NCBI GenBank assembly: GCA_900767915.1 | Contig: CAAGAX010000053.1 | Coordinates: 1 to 12,180, forward strand | Reading direction: 5' to 3' | DNA length: 12,180 bases | Source of the DNA: Acholeplasmatales bacterium | GTDB taxonomy: Bacteria; Bacillota_I; Bacilli_A; Acholeplasmatales; Anaeroplasmataceae | In this document: positions 1-6,242 of the stretch, in pieces | How the letters are laid out: each line of letters starts with the position of its first letter | Position numbering within the stretch: the first letter of the stretch is position 1 | Position numbers and translations under genes: made by a program | Notes under the pieces: generated by a model | The model's database searches: none | What the model was told of the DNA's origin: nothing | What the model saw: the letters and a program-made list of their open reading frames with translations, nothing else

Positions 1-16
1 ACAAGATTATTCAATT

Positions 17-54
17 ATCCTCGTTTTTAAAAAATGATAAAATCGAGGATTTTT
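17..54 (+). terminator. Possible terminator of a gene left of the window
   Basis: A 7-bp GC-containing inverted repeat (ATCCTCG at 17-23, CGAGGAT at 44-50) is followed by four to five T residues on the plus strand. The loop is long (about 20 nt) but can be shortened by A/T pairing inside it. No T-run follows in the minus direction, so it probably ends a rightward transcript from outside the window. Confidence 0.35.
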
Positions 55-124
55 ATGCTTGGTATAAATAAATTTAAATATTTTTCAAATATCTCTTGAT
101 TTATTTATAGTAGGCTTTCTAGAT

Positions 125-442
125 TTATTCTTGATCTACCAACATCAATATTCCTGCAATTAAACTGACGAATAATAAAGAGCAAATTTTAAATCCTACT
201 CCTACCTTTTCACCATTATTGCATTTATTGAAATAATATATTGTCATAGGAATAGTCCAAGCAAGTGGTATTAAATAAAAAAATGCAGTTGCAACTATCC
301 CAATAATCATAAATACTTTTGCAGCAGTTTGAATACCACTTGCATTACTTACATTATTCTTATTAGGTACTGCACACCCACAATTAGTACAAACAACTGC
401 TTCATCATCTAATTCTTTACCACATTTTGAACAATATTTCAT
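125..442 (-). CDS. Zinc-ribbon small membrane protein
   Basis: A protein of 105 residues with unknown specific function. The N-terminus is a zinc ribbon of the common 'zinc_ribbon_2' type: CxxC at C4/C7 and CxxC at C18/C21, ten residues apart. A short polar linker follows, then a hydrophobic stretch at about 41-71 (one long or two short helices) and a last helix at about 82-102. This predicts a cytoplasmic metal-binding head on a membrane anchor. I chose the ATG at 440-442 over one eight codons upstream because an AGAGGT Shine-Dalgarno (452-457) sits 9 nt before it; the upstream ATG would lie ahead of that site. The gene is alone and has its own promoter. Such proteins are common in Bacillota and are usually annotated only as zinc-ribbon domain proteins. 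Confidence 0.8.
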   Translation of the reverse strand: MKYCSKCGKELDDEAVVCTNCGCAVPNKNNVSNASGIQTAAKVFMIIGIVATAFFYLIPLAWTIPMTIYYFNKCNNGEKVGVGFKICSLLFVSLIAGILMLVDQE

Positions 443-477
443 TTTAAATGTACCTCTTTTCATCATAAGTTATTTTT

Positions 478-503
478 ATTATACCCCCCCCACAAAAAAT
501 CAA
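478..503 (-). promoter_or_regulatory. Promoter of the zinc-ribbon gene, with G8 tract in the spacer
   Basis: On the minus strand TTGATT (498-503) lies upstream of a perfect TATAAT (478-483), about 35 nt before the chosen start codon. The spacer is only 14 nt and contains a run of eight G (plus-strand C at 484-491). The -10 is strong. The -35 assignment is uncertain because the spacing is short. Confidence 0.5.
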
Positions 504-530
504 GACCATTTTAAAATGAAAACATCTTAC

Positions 531-562
531 AAAAAAAATCCCACCAGATATGACTCCAGTGG
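531..562 (-). terminator. Terminator of the recombinase remnant
   Basis: In the minus transcript, CCACTGGA and TCTGGTGG (541-562) form an 8-bp stem with a 6-nt loop, followed by an eight-U run (531-538). Two of the pairs are G-U wobbles, which form only in the minus-strand RNA, so the direction is clear. It lies just past the recombinase stop codon. Confidence 0.7.
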
Positions 563-569
563 TATAATT

Positions 570-1277
570 CTAACTATTTTTTAGTAAATTAATTGTTGAT
601 TCTATCTGAATTTTTAGCAAATTATCCAAATTGCCATAGTTCTTCTCAATGTAATATTTAGTTTCTTCGGTAAATTTATAGTTACATTGGAACACGACCT
701 TGCGATACTTATCATTAGAATTCCATACCTTAGCACCGTAGAAATCTCCACACTCGCTACATATCAATTTACAGGTGAAGAAATTTGTGCAGTTATATTT
801 ATAACCAAGACCTTTTCGTCTTTTCATTTCAACCTTAGCTAAGAACAATTCATGTGGCGGAGCAATTGTTTCATGATAATTTTCTTGGTAGTACTGCTGC
901 ATCTGTACATTATTCTTCTTTGGCTTATGCGTTTTGAAATCAAGTACATATGTTTTTTGAACCAGAGCATCACCTTTATACTTTTCGTTTTGAAGAATGG
1001 ATAATATTGTTGAGAATTGCCATTTATCTTTGCCCATTGGCGATTTAATACCATCATCCATAAAAATTTTAGCTATTGCTTGAGGTGTTTTGCAACTCAT
1101 ATAAAGAAAGCATATCCTTCTTACACTCCTAGCTTCTTCTTCATTCATTTTTATTGCAATCTTTGGATCATCATGCTTATCGTATCCTAAAAAATTACGA
1201 TATGCTACTACAACTTGTCCATCAGCATACTTCTTTCTTTTGCCCCATTTAACATTCTACTTTTTCTTACCCGTCAT
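570..1277 (-). pseudogene. Large serine recombinase remnant, catalytic domain missing
   Basis: The open part (570-1256) encodes the C-terminal half of a large serine recombinase of transposon/prophage type: a basic start (NVKWGKRKKYADG), the 'Recombinase' DNA-binding domain (around EEEARSVRRI to LQNEKYKGD), then a zinc beta-ribbon beginning CxxC (LICSECG). The usual second Cys pair is not obvious; only one later Cys is seen. The N-terminal resolvase domain with its catalytic serine is absent. Upstream in the same frame is ATG (1275-1277) with an AGGA Shine-Dalgarno 6 nt before it, then five more codons (TGKKK) and a TAG (1257-1259) directly before NVKWG. The simplest reading is an internal deletion that joined the original start to the middle of the gene and left a stop. 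A shorter product from ATG 1148 is possible but could not catalyse recombination. A terminator follows. It is a scar of an integrated element; no partner genes or clear attachment sites are visible. Confidence 0.8.
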
Positions 1278-1321
1278 AACGTGTCCTATGTTAATTTATC
1301 AATTTTTTAATATGCGAGAAC

Positions 1322-1352
1322 TATAGTAGAGAACTACTGATTCTCTACTATA
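1322..1352. repeat. Perfect 12-bp inverted repeat
   Basis: TATAGTAGAGAA (1322-1333) and its exact reverse complement (1341-1352) flank a 7-nt loop. No T-run follows on either strand, so it is not a standard terminator. The 8-mer GAGAACTA also occurs twice as a direct repeat (1316-1323 and 1329-1336). It lies about 45 nt upstream of the recombinase remnant's first ATG, where an operator or recombination site could sit. Confidence 0.6.
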
Positions 1353-1403
1353 AAAACAAGTAGTGACTGAGATTTTTTTAAATCCAGTTTTTTTTTACGA
1401 AAC

Positions 1404-1425
1404 AAAAAAGAGGCTTGATAGCCTC
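1404..1425 (-). terminator. Ferredoxin terminator
   Basis: In the minus direction GAGGCT and AGCCTC form a 6-bp stem with a 4-nt loop, followed directly by six U. It lies about 20 nt past the ferredoxin stop codon. Confidence 0.85.
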
Positions 1426-1445
1426 CCCATATTTTTATATTTATA

Positions 1446-1616
1446 TTATTCTTCTACGATTGCGTCAACTGGGCAAACACCTTGGCATGCACCACAATCA
1501 ATACAAGTATCAGCATCAATGTGAGAAACATCATCAACTGTAATTGCACTTACTGGGCATTCACCAGCACAAGCTCCACAACCAATACAAGTGTCTTCTA
1601 ATACTTTTCTAGGCAT
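1446..1616 (-). CDS. 2[4Fe-4S] ferredoxin
   Basis: A soluble 56-residue electron carrier of the clostridial 8-iron type. It has two copies of the CxxCxxCxxxCP motif: C10, C13, C16 and C20 followed by PVSAI, and C38, C41, C44 and C48 followed by PVDAI, giving the family's typical internal pseudo-symmetry. Such ferredoxins pass low-potential electrons between enzymes such as pyruvate:ferredoxin oxidoreductase and hydrogenase, which suggests anaerobic metabolism; no partner enzyme is in the window. The start is fixed by a strong AAAGGAGGA site 7 nt upstream. The gene is monocistronic, with its own promoter (1647-1675) and terminator (1404-1425). It is acidic (isoelectric character from Asp/Glu outside the Cys motifs) and uses less AT-biased codons than the neighbouring genes, as expected for a well-expressed protein. 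Confidence 0.95.
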   Translation of the reverse strand: MPRKVLEDTCIGCGACAGECPVSAITVDDVSHIDADTCIDCGACQGVCPVDAIVEE

Positions 1617-1646
1617 GTTATATTCCTCCTTTATTATGGTATTATT

Positions 1647-1675
1647 ATTTTACCACAATAAATAAATTAAGTCTA
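1647..1675 (-). promoter_or_regulatory. Ferredoxin promoter
   Basis: TAGACT (1670-1675) and TAAAAT (1647-1652) on the minus strand are separated by exactly 17 nt, matching the sigma-A consensus at 4/6 and 5/6. The predicted transcription start leaves a leader of roughly 25 nt containing the AAAGGAGGA site. Confidence 0.7.
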
Positions 1676-1684
1676 GATTTATAG

Positions 1685-1713
1685 TTGAAATTTAAATAAT
1701 AAAAGTGTAAAAT
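1685..1713 (+). promoter_or_regulatory. yneF promoter
   Basis: TTGAAA (1685-1690) and TAAAAT (1708-1713) are separated by 17 nt, each 5/6 to the sigma-A consensus. This promoter is back to back with the ferredoxin promoter; the two -35 elements are only 9 bp apart, so the genes may compete for RNA polymerase. Confidence 0.7.
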
Positions 1714-1733
1714 AGCATACGAGGAGTGAAAAT

Positions 1734-1958
1734 ATGATGACATTTGAATGGTGGCAGTTCGTATTAACAATTCTTGGAGTAATTATCATTACAGGAGTAG
1801 TTACTTTTATTGTTACTAAAAAAATATTTGAACGCCAATTAAAAAAGAATCCGCCTATTAATGAAAATATGATTCGTGCTATGATGACTCAAATGGGACG
1901 TACACCATCTGAGAAGCAGGTTCGTCAAGTTATGCGCTCAATGAATGACGCAAAATAA
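1734..1958 (+). CDS. yneF: UPF0154 family protein YneF
   Basis: A 74-residue protein of the YneF/UPF0154 family, conserved in Bacilli and Mollicutes and of unknown molecular function. One N-terminal transmembrane helix (about residues 7-28, WWQFVLTIL to FIVTKK) is followed by a basic stretch and the family signature NPPINENMIRAMMTQMGR, then a Ser/Lys/Gln-rich tail (TPSEKQVRQVMRSM). The length is normal for the family. GAGGAG (1721-1726) sits 7 nt before the first of two adjacent ATG codons; the second is 10 nt away, so the first is preferred. It is transcribed alone from the 1685-1713 promoter and ends at a hairpin shared with the converging gene. Confidence 0.93.
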   Translation: MMTFEWWQFVLTILGVIIITGVVTFIVTKKIFERQLKKNPPINENMIRAMMTQMGRTPSEKQVRQVMRSMNDAK

Positions 1959-1977
1959 TTTAATATTATAGGTAATT

Positions 1978-2002
1978 AAAGGAGACAAATTTTGTCTCCT
2001 TT
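1978..2002 (+). terminator. Shared convergent terminator
   Basis: AAAGGAGACAAA (1978-1989) is followed one base later by its reverse complement (1991-2002). The usable hairpin is about 9-10 bp with a small loop, followed by T-rich sequence on the plus strand. It lies 20 nt after yneF. The stop codon of the converging minus-strand gene (2002-2004) touches the right arm, so the same hairpin can also act for that gene, although the minus side has only three T. Confidence 0.75.
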
Positions 2003-2307
2003 TAAAATTTATTTCCAGTAATTTTACAATATCTTTCAGCTGCCCTTCTTGAAGGCATATATTTTAGATTTTTCCATGAAAAAAGAAAAAATTTTATAGC
2101 TAAGCCTATATCTAACGCTGTACATGCAAATAAAATAATGCCTATTGATAACATCAACCAAAAAGAATTATTTAATATTATTATAATGCCAAGCCATATC
2201 ATAAATATACCTAGAGCTATTATTAATATAGTGAATATAATTGATAATATTTTAGATATTTTTTTATATTTTTCAGCGTATTGCTTAATTAATTCCTTTT
2301 TTTCCAT
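2002..2307 (-). CDS. Small two-helix membrane protein, unknown function
   Basis: A hypothetical protein of 101 residues with no family I recognise. It has a charged N-terminus (about 1-17, rich in Lys/Glu), two transmembrane helices with a short turn (about 19-45 and 48-73), and a basic C-terminal tail that begins SWKNLKYMPSRRAAERYC. The high positive charge on both ends suggests both termini lie in the cytoplasm. It is supported as a real gene by AAAGGAG 9 nt before the ATG and a good promoter at 2337-2365. It converges on yneF and its stop codon runs into the shared terminator. An open frame on the opposite strand over the same region has no Shine-Dalgarno and is not a gene. Confidence 0.75.
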   Translation of the reverse strand: MEKKELIKQYAEKYKKISKILSIIFTILIIALGIFMIWLGIIIILNNSFWLMLSIGIILFACTALDIGLAIKFFLFSWKNLKYMPSRRAAERYCKITGNKF

Positions 2308-2336
2308 AAATGAAAACTCCTTTTATTTCAATTGAC

Positions 2337-2365
2337 ATTATATACCAAAAATAACTTAACTTCAA
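2337..2365 (-). promoter_or_regulatory. Promoter of the small membrane protein
   Basis: On the minus strand TTGAAG (2360-2365) and a perfect TATAAT (2337-2342) are 17 nt apart, about 30 nt before the start codon. Confidence 0.7.
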
Positions 2366-2430
2366 ATAATAAAAAAATATAAACTTTAAAATAAATATAA
2401 TATTTATATTTAAAAAAATTTAAAATAGTA

Positions 2431-2436
2431 TATAAT
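2431..2436 (+). promoter_or_regulatory. Probable -10 element of the asparaginase gene
   Basis: A perfect TATAAT lies only 16 nt before the preferred ATG (2453). The best -35 is poor (TTTAAA at 2409-2414, 16-nt spacer). If used, transcription starts at about 2443, giving a leader of only about 10 nt. Confidence 0.45.
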
Positions 2437-2452
2437 ATTTTCGGTGAAGAAA

Positions 2453-3448
2453 ATGAAAAAAATATTATTATTAACAACAGGTGGCACAATCGCCTCAGTT
2501 GAAAGCAAAAATGGTCTTATCCCTATGGATATTCATAATAAATTTAAGCATATTTTAGCTGATAATGAATCATTATTAGATATTGAGGAGGTTTTTGTAT
2601 TAGATTCTTCTAATATTCAACCAGAGGAATGGAAAGTTTTAGCTACTAAAATATATGAAAAAATGCCAAAATATGATGGAATTATTGTAACCCATGGAAC
2701 AGATACTATGGCTTATACAACCTCAATGATTTCCTTAATGGTTCAAAATCCAAGCTTACCTATTGTCTTTACAGGATCTCAGCTTCCTATATCTCATCCA
2801 TTATCTGATGCATATGACAATTTAAAATGTGCACTTGAAATGGCAAAATCTGGATATAAAGGCATTTTTATCGCATTTGATAGAAAGGTCATATTAGGTT
2901 CACGTGCTGTAAAGGTTAGAACATCTGGGTTTAAAGCCTTTGAATCAATTAATTTAACTCCATTTGCTTCTGTTTCATCAAATGGATTAGTTATTTCTCC
3001 TATTTATTTATATGAGCATAATCAGGATAAAGCTATATTAAATACTAATATTGAAACTAATGTATTTCTATTAAAGCTTACACCAACTACTAATCCTAAT
3101 ATAATAGACTTATTAATAGCTTCTGGCACTAAAGGAATTGTTATTGAAGCATATGGTGCTGGTGGAATGAGCTTTATTAGAAGAGATTTTGTTTCAAAAA
3201 TAGATTTAGCAATTAAAAATAATATACCAGTAGTTTTATGTAGTCAATGTCTATATGAAGCTTCTAATTTTAATATTTATGAGGTTGGAACAAAGGCTTT
3301 AAAAACAGGCGCAATTGAAGCCTTAGATATGACAACAGAATCTGCAGTATGTAAGCTTATGTATGCTTTAGGACAAACAAATAATATAAATGAAATTAAA
3401 ACTATTTTCCAAACTCCTATAGCAAATGAAATTCAAGCTAAAAAATAA
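2453..3448 (+). CDS. ansA: Type I L-asparaginase
   Basis: Hydrolyses L-asparagine to aspartate and ammonia. It belongs to the bacterial asparaginase/glutaminase family, cytoplasmic type I (AnsA-like), with no signal peptide. Both catalytic signatures are present near the N-terminus: TTGGTIAS (about residues 7-14, containing the nucleophilic Thr) and THGTDTMAYT (about 81-90, the second Thr-Asp-Lys triad region). FTGSQLPI and the C-terminal domain start (GIVIEAYGAGGM) also match the family. The length of 331 residues is normal. I chose ATG 2453 because GGTGA lies 5 nt before it; the in-frame GTG at 2444 would overlap that site. The same GGTGA-plus-5 spacing recurs at two other genes here. No operon partner is seen. 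A leftward gene on one side and about 400 bases of non-coding DNA on the other leave it monocistronic. Confidence 0.93.
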   Translation: MKKILLLTTGGTIASVESKNGLIPMDIHNKFKHILADNESLLDIEEVFVLDSSNIQPEEWKVLATKIYEKMPKYDGIIVTHGTDTMAYTTSMISLMVQNPSLPIVFTGSQLPISHPLSDAYDNLKCALEMAKSGYKGIFIAFDRKVILGSRAVKVRTSGFKAFESINLTPFASVSSNGLVISPIYLYEHNQDKAILNTNIETNVFLLKLTPTTNPNIIDLLIASGTKGIVIEAYGAGGMSFIRRDFVSKIDLAIKNNIPVVLCSQCLYEASNFNIYEVGTKALKTGAIEALDMTTESAVCKLMYALGQTNNINEIKTIFQTPIANEIQAKK

Positions 3449-3502
3449 AAAAATTCTTACAAATATGATTAATGAAGAAAAATAGTAATAAGATAATTTC
3501 TT

Positions 3503-3534
3503 AAAACAAGCATAATTTCTTATATGCCTGTTTT
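3503..3534. terminator. First hairpin after asparaginase
   Basis: AAAACAAGCATA (3503-3514) and TATGCCTGTTTT (3523-3534) form a 12-position stem with an 8-nt loop and one mismatch in the plus RNA (A-C), which becomes a G-U pair in the minus RNA. T-rich sequence follows on the plus side. It lies 55 nt beyond the asparaginase stop and may be a weak terminator for it. Confidence 0.45.
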
Positions 3535-3642
3535 ACTTTTATCATTTCAAACACGAAATGTAGAAATAAGAGTCATTTTCGATATATACCTTCTATTTAT
3601 ATTTACCATATGCATATTTAAAAGAGAAATGTCATAGATATA

Positions 3643-3685
3643 AATAAGCCAAAACGAGTCTAATAAAGTTTTGGCTTATTTTTCT
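3643..3685 (+). terminator. Strong terminator, perfect 13-bp stem
   Basis: AATAAGCCAAAAC (3643-3655) pairs perfectly with 3668-3680 around a 12-nt loop, and the stem runs into a T-rich tract (TTATTTTTCTT). It reads best in the plus direction. It lies almost 200 nt after the asparaginase stop, so it ends either a long 3' untranslated region or a separate small RNA. Confidence 0.7.
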
Positions 3686-3800
3686 TATATAGTTATAAAA
3701 ATATTACATAATAAAAGCTATATTAAATAATCATCTTTAAAAAAATAATGATTAATATTTCATTGTAAAAGACTATCAATATCTAATATATTAAGCTGAT

Positions 3801-3830
3801 AAAAAACATAATTTAAATAACTATATTATG
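3801..3830 (-). terminator. Possible terminator of the radC-to-M28 operon
   Basis: In the minus direction CATAAT and ATTATG (3807-3830) pair as a 6-bp AT-rich stem with a 12-nt loop, followed at once by six U (3801-3806). It starts 25 nt after the M28 stop codon. The stem is weak, so the call rests on position and the U-run. Confidence 0.35.
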
Positions 3831-3854
3831 ATTACATATTTAATGTATGATTTT

Positions 3855-5093
3855 TTATTTTCTTTTTCTACCAATAAATATATCTAGTTCTTCTTTTAAA
3901 TAATCTGGTATTATTTTTTCAACAGGAAACAATATTGAATTAGAAATATATTCTATAAACTTAATAATGAAATTAACATTTTTCATAAATGTAATTTCAT
4001 CTAAAAAATCAATAATATCTCTTCTAGAATGAATCTCTAATCCACCAATACTAGAAAATCTAGTAAAGCTAATTGATGGTATATCCTTATCAGCAAAGCT
4101 TATAGAATCTGATTTAAATATAGTTTTATTTATACCCAATGGATATCCTTCAATTTTAGAATAATAATCTAAAAAGCTAGCTAATGAATCACAAGCCATA
4201 ATAAATGCTTCATTTTCACCTAAGGTTACCCCTAGCATATCAAGGTTTATATTTAAAACATATTTATAAAGCTCATTTTCATTTTCCTTTAAAAAGGCTC
4301 TTGAGCCTAATAGTCCTGCCTCTTCACTTCCACACCAAATAAGCTTAATAGTTCTTTTAGGCCTATTTATTAAAAAGTATTTGCCAATTTCAAATAATGC
4401 TGCTACACCACTAGCATTATCATATGAGCCTAAAGAATTTCTTACACTATCATAGTGAGCTGAAATTATTATTATTTCATCTAAATTAGTAGTACCCTTA
4501 ATTTCACTTATAATATTGTATGAGGATCTAACTTCATTTGAAATACTAGACTTAATATAGCCTCTATTTGGTAATAAATTAATTATTTCATTAAAATCAA
4601 AGGCTCTAATACATATTGCAGGAATATTTCCATATTGATAAAATCTTTCTTTAAATGTAAAAACATCAATATCATCTATAGAAGCATTATCATCATAAAT
4701 ACTACCATATAAAAAAACTAAAGCTTTTGCTTTATTATTAATTAAATACATGTAATATTTAAAATCAATAGTACGTTTTGGTATTAAGCATATTTTATCC
4801 TCAATATTAATCATTTTCGCATATTCAAAGCTTTCAAGAAATATAATATCTCCTTCTAACTCTAAATTATTAGTATCCTTTGAATTTCCTAAAGAAATTG
4901 CATTATATTTCTTATTATTTATTTTTAAATATGATTCACCTCTATAAAATGTATTTACAGGGAATGACATTAAAGATGTATCAAAGCCTAAATTAATAGC
5001 TTCATTATATATTATATTACAAGCTTTATTTTCTTCTAGACTACCGCTAACTCTAGTAAAGGAAATTGTCTTTATAAAATCAAAATAGCTCAA
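3855..5093 (-). CDS. M28 family zinc aminopeptidase
   Basis: A metallopeptidase predicted to remove N-terminal residues from peptides with two co-catalytic zinc ions. The M28 metal and catalytic residues are in order: HYD (H213, D215), YDNASG (D225), SEEAG (E257/E258), NLDMLG (D285) and EIHSRRD (H355). An inserted region at about 65-180 has the look of a PA-type domain (GDIIFLES ... NIPAICIRA). There is no signal peptide or transmembrane helix, so it is probably cytoplasmic. The 412-residue length fits the family. The start is TTG: a GAAGGTGA site lies 5 nt before it, and no ATG in frame exists until codon 42. An ATG four bases upstream is out of frame and yields only MIELF. The Shine-Dalgarno overlaps the TGA of the upstream intramembrane protease gene, so the two are co-transcribed and probably translationally coupled. 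The substrate is unknown. Confidence 0.88.
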   Translation of the reverse strand: MSYFDFIKTISFTRVSGSLEENKACNIIYNEAINLGFDTSLMSFPVNTFYRGESYLKINNKKYNAISLGNSKDTNNLELEGDIIFLESFEYAKMINIEDKICLIPKRTIDFKYYMYLINNKAKALVFLYGSIYDDNASIDDIDVFTFKERFYQYGNIPAICIRAFDFNEIINLLPNRGYIKSSISNEVRSSYNIISEIKGTTNLDEIIIISAHYDSVRNSLGSYDNASGVAALFEIGKYFLINRPKRTIKLIWCGSEEAGLLGSRAFLKENENELYKYVLNINLDMLGVTLGENEAFIMACDSLASFLDYYSKIEGYPLGINKTIFKSDSISFADKDIPSISFTRFSSIGGLEIHSRRDIIDFLDEITFMKNVNFIIKFIEYISNSILFPVEKIIPDYLKEELDIFIGRKRK

Positions 5094-5098
5094 TCATT

Positions 5099-5821
5099 TC
5101 ACCTTCTATCAAAAAATTTCTTTTCTAATAAATCCTTATCAGTTACTATTATACCATTATTCCAAATAATAGTATTATGATATTTATAAAAAGGATATTT
5201 ATTCATTTTATATAAATAAATATATTTTCTTTTCTTATAATTTCTATATTTATTTAATAGAAATCTATTATATTCAATTGTTCTATTATTATAGTTTATT
5301 ATAGTAAGAATTAAGCAATAGATTAAATTAATTAAAAGAAATGCATTTAAATAAATAATAGATAATATTATTAATATAATAACTATAAAAATAGATAATA
5401 AATAGCTAATATAAATAGCTTTATTATAGCTTATAAAATAAGCAAGTATAGATTTTAATATATTATATCCATCTAAAGGATAAATAGGTAATATATTAAA
5501 TATGATTATAAATAAAGAATATTTTGATAGTAAAGGAAAAGCTAATAGAATTATATTAAATATAATTCCACCTGAATAAATTAATAACTCTTGATATAAT
5601 TTTAAATCAATTTTAGTTTCAATGAATCCACCTAATATAGATATTTTAAAGCTATCAATTTTAATTTTATATAAAGATAAAAAGAAAATATGACCTAGCT
5701 CATGGAAAAATAATACAAATATTAGCTTTAAATAATCCTTTTGAAGAGGAGAAAATAATATAAATATTGAAGAAATTAAAAATAAAGATAATTGGCTATA
5801 GCTCTTGAATATTTTCTTCAT
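5099..5821 (-). CDS. spoIVFB: SpoIVFB-like intramembrane metalloprotease (site-2 protease, M50)
   Basis: A polytopic membrane zinc protease of the M50B family. In Bacillus subtilis SpoIVFB cleaves pro-sigma-K in the mother cell during sporulation. Seen here are HELGH at residues 40-44 in the second hydrophobic segment (zinc His pair and catalytic Glu) and ILPIYPLDG at 110-118 (third ligand D117, preceded by N109), the family's two signatures. About six hydrophobic segments lie in the first 175 residues, followed by a strongly basic, Tyr/Asn-rich tail. At 240 residues it is shorter than B. subtilis SpoIVFB (about 288) and I see no CBS domain at the end. The ATG lies inside the last codons of the preceding gene (26-nt overlap) with no clear Shine-Dalgarno, so translation probably depends on coupling. 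Its place after a SpoIVFA-like gene and radC supports orthology; whether the organism sporulates cannot be told. Confidence 0.85.
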   Translation of the reverse strand: MKKIFKSYSQLSLFLISSIFILFSPLQKDYLKLIFVLFFHELGHIFFLSLYKIKIDSFKISILGGFIETKIDLKLYQELLIYSGGIIFNIILLAFPLLSKYSLFIIIFNILPIYPLDGYNILKSILAYFISYNKAIYISYLLSIFIVIILIILSIIYLNAFLLINLIYCLILTIINYNNRTIEYNRFLLNKYRNYKKRKYIYLYKMNKYPFYKYHNTIIWNNGIIVTDKDLLEKKFFDRR

Positions 5822-6242
5822 ATTTATTAATTATTTTATCTAAGCTATCTCCTTCAATAATAATATTTTCTCCATTTCCTATAGGTGTATTTAAAAGATA
5901 ATATTGATATAGATTATAGTAGCTTTTTATTCCCTTTAAATAATAGACATTGTTATCTACTTCAATTTTAATATAATCATGACCTTTTTCAGTAATAAGT
6001 CCTGATAAAGGAAAATATAAATCTCCTATATTCTCTATATATAGCTTATTATCATATACAGTTATTTTTTTTACAGGAATTGATTTACTACTAACTAATT
6101 CTTCATTATTATAAAATGATGAATTTATCAATGAATTAATAAAGGTTATATTTAATTCTTTTACTAATAATCCATTATAATTAATTATTTTCATTGTAAA
6201 TATACTTAATAGAGCTATTATAAAATAGGTACATTTTTTCAA
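5796..6242 (-). CDS. spoIVFA: Divergent SpoIVFA-like membrane protein
   Basis: A 148-residue protein with a short basic N-terminus, one transmembrane helix (about 3-20), a low-complexity Asn/Ser linker, and a C-terminal beta-rich region. The segment FPLSGLITEKG (about 77-87), an alternating beta stretch (YIKIEVDNNVYYLKG) and PIGNGENIII (120-129) follow the layout of the degenerate M23/LytM tail of SpoIVFA, the partner that anchors and inhibits SpoIVFB in B. subtilis. No M23 zinc ligands are visible. It is short; B. subtilis SpoIVFA is roughly 260 residues. The assignment rests on position directly before spoIVFB with a 26-nt overlap, plus this resemblance, so it is inferred. I chose TTG at 6240-6242, 5 nt after GGTGA; a TTG four codons upstream overlaps that site. 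It follows radC by 24 nt. Confidence 0.6.
   Translation of the reverse strand: MKKCTYFIIALLSIFTMKIINYNGLLVKELNITFINSLINSSFYNNEELVSSKSIPVKKITVYDNKLYIENIGDLYFPLSGLITEKGHDYIKIEVDNNVYYLKGIKSYYNLYQYYLLNTPIGNGENIIIEGDSLDKIINKYEENIQEL

Larger units (their letters stand above)
3449..3854. other. Non-coding stretch between asparaginase and the M28 peptidase gene
   Basis: I see no credible coding region on either strand; stops are dense in all frames. It holds a first hairpin at 3503-3534, a strong hairpin with a T-tract at 3643-3685, a 10-bp palindrome ATATGCATAT (3608-3617), and an AT-only hairpin near the end of the minus-strand operon (3801-3830). Confidence 0.7.

Noticed and set aside
839..1057. 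Second minus-strand open frame inside the recombinase remnant
   Set aside because: It is an alternative frame of clear recombinase homology with no Shine-Dalgarno.
2138..2335. Plus-strand open frame opposite the small membrane protein gene
   Set aside because: No ribosome site or promoter, and Ile/Asn-rich composition typical of antisense AT-rich DNA. The minus-strand gene has both signals.
3608..3617. 10-bp palindrome ATATGCATAT
   Set aside because: Short and AT-rich, expected by chance at this composition, with no link to a promoter.
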